NCBI GenBank assembly: GCA_012514255.1
Contig: JAAZAP010000029.1
Coordinates: 1-12,864, forward strand
Source: Bacteroidales bacterium
Lineage (GTDB): Bacteria; Bacteroidota; Bacteroidia; Bacteroidales; VadinHA17
Direction: 5' to 3'
Length of the DNA stretch: 12,864 bases
How positions within the stretch are numbered: position 1 is the stretch's first letter; each line of letters begins with the position of its first letter. Shown piece by piece: positions 8,201 to 12,864 of this stretch. Position numbers and translations under genes: made by a program. The notes below the pieces were generated by a model that was given only the letters and a program-made list of their open reading frames with translations, had not been told where the DNA came from and ran no database searches.

Positions 8201-8645
8201 ATTCACCTACTCAGATGATATGCCGTGGCCGGTTGAGGCAGACGGTGACGGCTACTCGCTCGTTCCCCGGCAGGTCGACCCCACAGACGATCCTGACCTG
8301 GCAGCCTACTGGAGACGATCTGCCAACATTGGTGGTTCACCATTTGCAGACGATCCGGTATCCACCTCTGCAGGAGAGGTTCTCATGGTGCAGGAGGGCA
8401 GGCTTAACATTTATCCCAACCCGACAAGCGGTGTCGTAGTAGTGAGTGTAGGCGAAGAGTGTGAAGGCACAATCAAACTGCGGTTCATCTCAATGACGGG
8501 AACAACTGTAATGATGAAAGAGATTGACAGCACCACCATGATGGACCTGTCAGAAAGCGGGCTTGCTACAGGAGTATATACCGTTGTTGCTGAACACGGG
8601 GGAGTTACTTACAAGGCCAGACTTGTGTTCCTCCCACAGAGATGA
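5274..8645 (+). CDS. Secreted CotH-domain protein with LTD and T9SS sorting domains
   Basis: Large exported multidomain protein, predicted to be sent to the cell surface or medium by the type IX system. Order: signal peptide (1-20); beta-sandwich domain (about 24-190) of the 'FNDSGWSQGNAPFRYGDG' type; chitobiase-like C-terminal module (about 195-285, YTIDGSNP at 225-232); CotH domain (about 335-690); second chitobiase-like module (about 785-860, YYTTDGSDP at 804-812); lamin-tail-like LTD domain (about 865-995); T9SS type A sorting domain (about 1040-1123, NIYPNPTSG at 1045-1053). CotH homologues include atypical protein kinases of spore coats. Matching features here are NPKHAFRLFF (400-409), LNGMYWGLYQTEE (481-493) and THDSEH (623-628), whose Asp625 may be the metal-binding residue. 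Kinase activity is not shown. The ATG at 5274 gives a clean signal peptide. The domain calls are firm; the substrate is unknown. Confidence 0.93.
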   Translation: MRFRLLIVILMFTLCTVMQGQIDFSTGSSYRYLKGSGAGSLPADWMTDTFNDSGWSQGNAPFRYGDGTGGVVLNDMINNYSTLYLRSTFNAFSVDRIKNILFNVNYDDGFVIWVNGTRVMSRNAPATLSSTAFAPVNHESGTFELYTLDSVDVPLVEGTNLLCIQAFNLTLNSSDFYFDLGINASLSLPEVPDSLPLNISRDAGFCDAPFDLVISSGEPGYDIVYTIDGSNPQTSAAAIRSSTAVTVRVDPDISSGRPQTPVFIVRASLALDGYSPSKPVTRSFIFTDRVLTQSHPGGDWPLSSVNGQVIDLDMDPEVVNDSRYSPYIKSSLRDIPSISLVTDNADMFSPSQGIYVNAYMHGEEWERQCSLELIDTDNSVEFSVNAGVRIRGGASRKPENPKHAFRLFFRKEYGPGKLHYPLFGDEGADEFDKVDLRTEQNYSWSLEGDPHNTFLRDIFSRDTQRDMGRPYTRGRYYHLYLNGMYWGLYQTEERPDADYAETYFGDSEDDYDVIKVSTEAWPYFNEATDGTMESWQELWNRCSRGFAANADYFALEGRDQYGNPVKNTRVWVDIDNLIDYLLVIFYTGNFDAPVSAFSSNSMANNYFAILNRKNKGEGFVFLTHDSEHSMFVSRYSLTDGINENRVTINDPAMSVSGISNFQPQWLHHRLVSNAEYRLRFADRARKHFDTGGALSPGKCINRFRARRQRIDMAIIAESARWGDAKRTNPRDRIDDWLPEVNDIEDNYFPARSDIVISQLRSAGLFPTLVTTVVKEAGMILSDERAISYPVTVTLENPNGRGYIYYTTDGSDPRLLGGTVSGKAVRVSNGANLNITGSTIFMSRILDGQVWSALKEVRFTMANEDYSFLKVTEVHYHPDDLVIGDRTVDGKDLEFLELKNTGMNAVDISGVTIDTAVRYTVPSGVMLPPKGFYVIASKPEEFYSYYGMSPSGNFSGNLSNSGEFVLINDRTMNRILSFTYSDDMPWPVEADGDGYSLVPRQVDPTDDPDLAAYWRRSANIGGSPFADDPVSTSAGEVLMVQEGRLNIYPNPTSGVVVVSVGEECEGTIKLRFISMTGTTVMMKEIDSTTMMDLSESGLATGVYTVVAEHGGVTYKARLVFLPQR

Positions 8646-8705
8646 TATTTAACCGGAAGTAATCCTGGCACGTAAACATGCTGGAAGCCAGAGCAACAAA
8701 ATGGT

Positions 8706-8737
8706 TTTGAATTCTATTGCTACTTATTATAAATTTG
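8706..8737 (+). promoter_or_regulatory. Near-ideal Bacteroidota promoter of the small lipoprotein gene
   Basis: TTTG at 8706-8709 (-33) is followed after exactly 20 bases by TAAATTTG at 8730-8737 (-7). Both match the Bacteroidota consensus with no mismatch. The start of transcription should fall near 8743, leaving a leader of only about 15-18 bases before the ATG at 8760. This separates the gene from the CotH-protein gene upstream and is the best promoter found in the window. Confidence 0.7.
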
Positions 8738-8759
8738 CAGGGAGTCACAGTCAATCAGT

Positions 8760-8963
8760 ATGAAAACAGGGAAGAGGAAAGTAGGTTTGCGCATAGCAGG
8801 GATCCTTCTCGTGCTTTATATGCTGAGCTTCACCTCGTGTGACACGGTTCAGATCTGCTGGTACTGTGAGAATCCTCGTAACACCAATGAGTGGCAATAT
8901 GTATGCAATGCCATGTCCAAGACCAAGCTTGAGTCATATGGCTGGGTCTGCACTCCTTACTGA
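8760..8963 (+). CDS. Small Cys-rich putative lipoprotein, 67 residues
   Basis: Predicted lipid-anchored envelope peptide of unknown role. A basic start (MKTGKRKVGLR) and hydrophobic core (12-25) lead to a lipobox-like LSFTSC, placing the lipid-modified Cys at residue 27. Only 40 residues remain. They contain four more cysteines: a C33-x2-C36 pair (ICWYCEN), C49 and C64, with GWVC close to the end. That spacing could form two disulfides or bind a metal such as zinc. As I recall it, the pattern CxxC, then C, then G-aromatic-x-C is seen in other short Bacteroidota proteins, but no function is known to me. A consensus promoter lies just upstream, which strongly supports a real gene. It is convergent with the aspartase gene, with 34 bases between stops and no clear terminator. 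Confidence 0.75.
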   Translation: MKTGKRKVGLRIAGILLVLYMLSFTSCDTVQICWYCENPRNTNEWQYVCNAMSKTKLESYGWVCTPY

Positions 8964-8997
8964 CCCGGCAATCAGGTTGTTTTCTGTTCCCGTACTC

Positions 8998-10860
8998 TCA
9001 GTCAGCTTTCATCTTCCCGGGCCTGATCATATTCTCCGGGACCATTATCTGATCAAGCTTTTCCCTGGTCATAAGGTTTTTGCTCAATACCAGGGCATAA
9101 ACGCTCTCCCCAGACCGCAGCGCTTCGCCGGCCAGCTCGTTGGCAGCCTTGTATCCAATCCAGGGCACCAGTGCTGTCACCAGGCCAATACTGTTCTCCA
9201 CCATTGCTCTGCAGCGCTCCTCGTTGGCTGTTATGCCTTCCACGCACCGGTATCTGAGAGTATCCATACCGTTGATAAGCATCTCAACGGACTCAAAGAC
9301 GCTCTGCACAATGATTGGCTCGAATACATTAAGCTCCAGCTGCCCTCCCTCTGAGGCGATAGTTACCGTTAGGTCATTCCCGATGACCTTGAATGCTATC
9401 TGGTTGACCACCTCGGGAATGACCGGATTGACCTTTCCCGGCATGATTGATGATCCCGGTTGCATGGGAGGCAGGTTTATCTCATTGATGCCTGCCCGCG
9501 GACCGGACGAGAGCAGCCGCAGATCATTACATATCTTGGAGAGCTTTATAGCCAGCCTCTTCACTGCTGATGAGTACATTACAAAGGCGCCTGTGTCCTG
9601 CGTTGCCTCCACCAGATCGGAGGCAAGCATCAGCTCCAGTCCCGTGATCCGGCTCAGATGCTTTATCACTTTGGCAGAGTAGCCCGGTTCGGAGTTGATA
9701 CCTGTGCCGATAGCCGTTGCGCCCATGTTGATTTCCAGAAAGAGGCTGGCATTCTGGTTGAGTCTCTCCACCTCCTCATTAAGAGTAACGGCGTAAGCTT
9801 CAAACTCCTGCCCGAGGGTCATCGGAACGGCATCCTGCAGCTGTGTCCTTCCCATCTTCAGTATATGTGAAAACTCCTTGCCCTTCCTGCGGAATTCGCC
9901 GGCCAGGGTCTTCAATACTGACACCAGCTTCCTGTTGGAATTATACAGTGCTATCTTGACGGCTGTGGGGTAGGCGTCATTGGTTGACTGTGAAAGGTTC
10001 ACATGGTTATTGGGGTGGCACCTGGCATAGTTGCCCTTCTCTTCTCCCAGTATCTCCAGCGCCCTGTTGGCAATTACCTCGTTGGCATTCATATTGGTTG
10101 ATGTGCCTGCCCCGCCCTGGATCATGTCAACCACGAACTGGTTATGATACTTGCCGTTCTGTATCTCCCGGCATGCTGTAACGATGACATCCCTGACATC
10201 CTTTTCTAACAGTCCCAGCTCAAAGTTAGCCTCTGCTGCTGACTCCTTCACCATTGAAAGAGCCTCTATCAGCGAGGGGAAGAAGTTAAGTGTGACGCCG
10301 GATATATTGAAGTTTTCCACGGCACGAAGGGTCTGCACCCCATAATATGCATCGCCGGGCACCTCCCGCTCTCCGAGAAGGTCACTCTCCAGCCGGGTGG
10401 TTCCCTGGTCATACTGGGCACTGTATCCGGGAATACGGGTGTTTGCATTCCTCATCCGCCTGGAGATGATTCGCGTAATATTGAGAAGGATCTTGAGGGT
10501 GGTTGAGGGACTCCTGTGAAAGAACTCCCTGTTGATGTCGAACAGGATGGCTGGCCTGACAGCCCTGGCAGAGGTGGTATGCAGAGAATCTTCCTCCCAT
10601 ATGCCTTCTCCTATAAAATCGCCCTTACCAAAGAGGGCAAGCCTCACTTCGAGACCATACGGATTCATCTTGAACAGTTCCACTTCTCCTTCGTAGATAA
10701 CGAAGATATCTTCACGCGGACTGTTTTCACTGAAAAGGATATCCCCCGGGGTGCATCTCTTCTCATTTATATATTCCGCCAGATCATCCAGCTCATCATC
10801 CGTCAGGCTCCTGAAGAGCTCCACGCCCTTAAGGAACCGGGAAACTTCATTCCGTTCCAT
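8998..10860 (-). CDS. aspA: Aspartate ammonia-lyase fused to a cyclic-nucleotide-binding-like domain
   Basis: Converts L-aspartate to fumarate and ammonia in the cytoplasm; the active enzyme of this family is a tetramer. Residues 156-620 align throughout with E. coli AspA (478 residues), from LLGEREVPGDAYYGVQTLRA onward. Active-site elements are intact: GGAGTSTNMN (249-258), QSTNDAYPT (291-299), GRTQLQDAVP (337-346) and the signature loop GSSIMPGKVNP (469-479), with the likely catalytic base Ser470 and substrate-contacting Lys476 and Asn478. The Gln in GRTQ is as in E. coli AspA, whereas fumarases have His. Residues 8-130 form a CRP-like cyclic-nucleotide-binding fold (YEGEVELF at 56-63, phosphate cassette from Gly84-Glu85), followed by a helix and a linker of about 20 residues; there is no DNA-binding domain. 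The Arg that normally contacts the cyclic phosphate is His94 here. The enzyme identity is very sure; the ligand of the extra domain is unknown. Confidence 0.96.
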   Translation of the reverse strand: MERNEVSRFLKGVELFRSLTDDELDDLAEYINEKRCTPGDILFSENSPREDIFVIYEGEVELFKMNPYGLEVRLALFGKGDFIGEGIWEEDSLHTTSARAVRPAILFDINREFFHRSPSTTLKILLNITRIISRRMRNANTRIPGYSAQYDQGTTRLESDLLGEREVPGDAYYGVQTLRAVENFNISGVTLNFFPSLIEALSMVKESAAEANFELGLLEKDVRDVIVTACREIQNGKYHNQFVVDMIQGGAGTSTNMNANEVIANRALEILGEEKGNYARCHPNNHVNLSQSTNDAYPTAVKIALYNSNRKLVSVLKTLAGEFRRKGKEFSHILKMGRTQLQDAVPMTLGQEFEAYAVTLNEEVERLNQNASLFLEINMGATAIGTGINSEPGYSAKVIKHLSRITGLELMLASDLVEATQDTGAFVMYSSAVKRLAIKLSKICNDLRLLSSGPRAGINEINLPPMQPGSSIMPGKVNPVIPEVVNQIAFKVIGNDLTVTIASEGGQLELNVFEPIIVQSVFESVEMLINGMDTLRYRCVEGITANEERCRAMVENSIGLVTALVPWIGYKAANELAGEALRSGESVYALVLSKNLMTREKLDQIMVPENMIRPGKMKAD

Positions 10861-10876
10861 TGGTTTCAGGTATTAA

Positions 10877-11200
10877 TTACTTCTTTTTAATGCGAAAGAA
10901 ATTGTCGAGGATACCAAGGAAGAGATACTCCCTTTCAAGCACCGTGAACCGGTAGGTTGAAAAGAAGAAGTAATTTCTTCGTTCGGCTCCAGACCCGGCT
11001 ATAGCTGATGCAGGCCCCGCCGCTACCCTCTTAAGTGCTCCTGTCAGGGTCTCGTCGCCGTCAGCCTGCTCCACAATCTGCTCCTTCAGATAAGTGGTAA
11101 ACTGCCCTTCTGAAGGATTGGTTGCATAGAGCAGTGCCAGAATGAGAATCAGAACTATCCATCCCAGATGGAATCTGTTTTTTCTCGCAGATGCATTCAT
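10877..11200 (-). CDS. Small single-pass membrane protein, DUF4359-like
   Basis: Unknown function. A basic start is followed by one hydrophobic segment (about 12-27) and then by NPSEGQF. Most of the 107 residues should therefore lie outside the cytoplasm or be anchored by an uncleaved signal. The C-terminal part (RRNYFFFSTYRFTV at 74-87, then YLFLGILDNFF at 92-102) is the pattern I associate with DUF4359; this is from memory. The stop is only 16 bases before the start of the aspartase gene on the same strand, so the two are very likely one transcript with this gene first. No functional link is established. No consensus promoter was found in the 100 bases upstream. Confidence 0.8.
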   Translation of the reverse strand: MNASARKNRFHLGWIVLILILALLYATNPSEGQFTTYLKEQIVEQADGDETLTGALKRVAAGPASAIAGSGAERRNYFFFSTYRFTVLEREYLFLGILDNFFRIKKK

Positions 11201-11387
11201 GTTATTATGATTTTTGTTAATTCATGAATTCCAGTAACCGGCGCCACCTCCGAGGGCCTCCGTTTAAACAACTAAAGTAAAGAATAATCGGAATATTAAT
11301 ATGCGTCTCTTTCCCGGATGGCAATCATGTCATGAATCGATCATAATTTGTATCTTGTACCCCCTAATTATTAAGCAGCCACAGGCT

Positions 11388-12107
11388 ATGAAAGCCGGTT
11401 TTAAAAGAATAAGTCTTATAGCGGTCATGATTATGCTCGGCCTGGGCCTGTCAGGCCAGAGGCAGTTGCCCTTTGACGGCCCCTGGGAAGATGAGAAATT
11501 CTTCAATGTGGGGTATAGCATCGGGCTGAACGCAATGACTTTTAAAATTGATCCATCGGAACAGTTCCAGGTGTATGACTCACTCTACCCCGCCATGGGG
11601 GGTGTTCTCCCGGGAATCAATATCCATCTCACGCTTAATTTCAGACTGAACCAGTTTTTCGACATCAGGCTCCTGCCAGGGATGTCATTCGGACAAAGGA
11701 ATATCAGCTTTTCAACCACGAGCCTGACCGATACAGTCTTCAGCCCCCAGAAGATTGAATCAAGCTTTATTGAAATACCCTTGCAACTGAGGTACGGATG
11801 GAGAATGAGAAACGTCAAACCATATGTCATCGGGGGTATAAATTACAGGTACGATTTTTATGCGCAGGATAAATACCGCATTGAAAGGCCGGTATACCTT
11901 CGTCTTAACAAACCTGATCTCTACTATGAGGCCGGGGCAGGAATAAGGTTCTATCTCTCAAATATCAAAATGTCAGCGGAGATCAAGATGTCAAACGGAG
12001 TAAAGGATGTCCTGGCTCACGATCCGCACCCGGAGTACCCGCAATACTGCAATGCAATTGATCAGCTGAAGTCGCGCATGTGGGTGCTTTCACTACATTT
12101 TGAATAA
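11388..12107 (+). CDS. porT: PorT-family outer-membrane beta-barrel protein (type IX secretion)
   Basis: PorT is an outer-membrane protein needed for type IX secretion (and gliding, where present) in Bacteroidota. The Met at 11388 is preferred because it gives a proper signal peptide (MKAGFKRISLIAVMIMLGLG, cleavage near SGQ at residue 24); the frame open from 11301 adds 29 unlikely residues. The 215-residue mature part consists of alternating amphipathic beta strands typical of an eight-strand barrel. Family-like stretches are FDIRLLPGMSFGQR (91-104), IESSFIEIPLQLRYG (123-137), KPYVIGGINYRYDF (144-157), EIKMSNGVKDVL (198-209) and AIDQLKSRMWVLSLHFE (223-239). It ends in an aromatic-plus-charge pair, FE, as PorT proteins do. 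No exact promoter was found. It lies 2.7 kb from a predicted T9SS cargo gene, but the two are not in one operon. Confidence 0.85.
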   Translation: MKAGFKRISLIAVMIMLGLGLSGQRQLPFDGPWEDEKFFNVGYSIGLNAMTFKIDPSEQFQVYDSLYPAMGGVLPGINIHLTLNFRLNQFFDIRLLPGMSFGQRNISFSTTSLTDTVFSPQKIESSFIEIPLQLRYGWRMRNVKPYVIGGINYRYDFYAQDKYRIERPVYLRLNKPDLYYEAGAGIRFYLSNIKMSAEIKMSNGVKDVLAHDPHPEYPQYCNAIDQLKSRMWVLSLHFE

Positions 12108-12437
12108 CCGGGATAACGGCTGAAATCCCTTCACGGATTCTGTTCAGCTACCGTTTAACATTTCCCTATGCCCTGTCAATTAGCATTTTGGGCTGCCTTC
12201 GTAAGGTGGCAGGCCACTATTCGGGCAGAGATAAAACTTATAAACAGTCCTGATTGTTCATGCGGGTAGCGTGTAATCTATGAACTCTGACCATTTGTCC
12301 CCTGAACCCCATTGTTTGTCAAAAATATCCCGTATTTATGAGCTGCAACGCGCATTTTATGAGGTATATTCGCGAAATTTGGGCAGGCGAGGTGAAAATG
12401 CAGGCTGTTGCAGCCACCTGGCAAACTGACAGTATCA
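12108..12437. other. Intergenic region between porT and the last gene
   Basis: These 330 bases have no convincing gene. A hairpin with arms CTGCC and GGCAG (12193-12197, 12208-12212) has no T run after it, so it is not a clear terminator. A weak promoter for the next gene may be TTG at 12312-12314 and TATTTATG at 12333-12340 (one mismatch to TAnnTTTG, 18-base spacing), leaving a leader of about 90 bases. Confidence 0.35.
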
Positions 12438-12864
12438 ATGAAATACAACTACAAAAACCTCTTCGCGTCGCAGCACGAGAAATTTACAGCGATATTGGGT
12501 CAGGATTACTTTTCATCACTCCTGGTTGATGACGATCTGTCAGATTCGGCTATCATTGTTTCGGACAAGAGAGTTTACCAGGTTGGCAAGCTCTATGAAT
12601 CACGCCTCCATATTCACGGTGGTGGTCTCAGGGTAACGAGGGGAAAAAAGATAGTCAGCCTGCAGGATGTCACAGGCACCTCCAGCAAAGAGGTCTCAAA
12701 ACCGTGGCCGGGGATCTCCCTGATCTTGTTTGGGGTACTTGCAGCCATACTGGGATTTCTCTCTGACGTCATGCAGTCAACCTTAATAATGCTTGCCATA
12801 GCCGCCCTGGCCACAGCCGCCGGGGTGTGGCTTTTGCTGAAGCTGAAGAGACGGTACCTTGTTA
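12438..12864 (+). CDS. Membrane protein with two TM segments (3' end outside window)
   Basis: The ATG at 12438 opens a frame that runs unbroken to the window edge (142 codons), so only the N-terminal part is visible. Residues 1-88 are soluble, with a beta-rich part: DSAIIVSDKRVYQVGKLYE at about 36-54, then KKIVSLQDVTG at 70-80. This resembles bacterial PH-like domains, in which the protein often reads 'sets default, then checks'. Two hydrophobic segments follow (about 91-108 and 114-135) and then basic LKLKRRYLV. The order soluble PH-like domain, hairpin of two TM helices, more beta strands is known in small membrane proteins of unknown role. The family is not certain and no function is assigned. 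Real coding is supported by the even composition and the patterned hydrophobicity. Confidence 0.75.
   Translation, partial: MKYNYKNLFASQHEKFTAILGQDYFSSLLVDDDLSDSAIIVSDKRVYQVGKLYESRLHIHGGGLRVTRGKKIVSLQDVTGTSSKEVSKPWPGISLILFGVLAAILGFLSDVMQSTLIMLAIAALATAAGVWLLLKLKRRYLV

Noticed and set aside
8665..8691. CTGGC / GCCAG hairpin after the CotH-protein gene
   Set aside because: Five-base arms, a loop of 17 bases and no T run after it do not make a credible intrinsic terminator.
8839..9354. 171-codon plus-strand frame
   Set aside because: It overlaps the small lipoprotein gene in another frame and then runs antisense to the aspartase, whose identity is certain; the product has no recognisable features.
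11301..11387. N-terminal extension of porT
   Set aside because: The extra 29 residues precede a good signal peptide and look like translated leader; the start at 11388 is preferred.
5021..12033. GATCCGCACCCGG occurs at 5021-5033 and 12021-12033
   Set aside because: One 13-base match in a 12.9 kb window is about what chance gives, and one copy is inside porT coding sequence.
12338..12529. 63-codon plus-strand frame
   Set aside because: It overlaps, in another frame, the start of the longer ORF from 12438 that runs to the window end and has a clear membrane-protein pattern.

Overview
The window looks like a chromosomal piece of a Bacteroidota member, probably Bacteroidales/Marinilabiliales-like. 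Three things support this. A 1,123-residue secreted protein carries a C-terminal type IX secretion (T9SS) sorting domain. A gene recognisable as porT, an outer-membrane part of that secretion system, lies nearby. Upstream regions carry Bacteroidota-type promoters (TTTG, about 20 bp, TAnnTTTG) and the starts lack clear Shine-Dalgarno sequences. No rRNA, tRNA, CRISPR array, insertion sequence or phage gene was seen, and base composition looks even by eye.

Layout. Bases 1-1353 (+) hold the 3' part of an ABC-type membrane transporter whose start lies outside the window. It converges on, and overlaps by 17 bp, a secreted protein of unknown function (1337-1999, -). Then come a membrane-anchored GH73-type glucosaminidase (2125-2745, -) and a periplasmic TPR-like protein (3119-4483, -). 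A divergent intergenic region leads to a small unknown ORF (4801-5022, +) and the large CotH-domain T9SS cargo protein (5274-8645, +). A 67-residue Cys-rich putative lipoprotein with a near-ideal promoter follows (8760-8963, +). It converges on a minus-strand pair: a small DUF4359-like membrane protein (10877-11200) and, 17 bp downstream, an aspartate ammonia-lyase fused behind a cyclic-nucleotide-binding-like domain (8998-10860). porT (11388-12107, +) and a 3'-truncated two-TM membrane protein (12438-end, +) close the window.

How the genes relate. Most products act in the envelope: transport, peptidoglycan cleavage, secretion across the outer membrane, and a large surface or secreted protein. 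The CotH protein is a predicted client of the machine that needs PorT. The exception is the cytoplasmic aspartase, which deaminates L-aspartate to fumarate and ammonia; its fused N-terminal sensor-like domain suggests allosteric control. I see no clear multi-gene novel system. The most notable item is the sensor-aspartase fusion, in which the Arg that normally contacts the cyclic phosphate is replaced by His.
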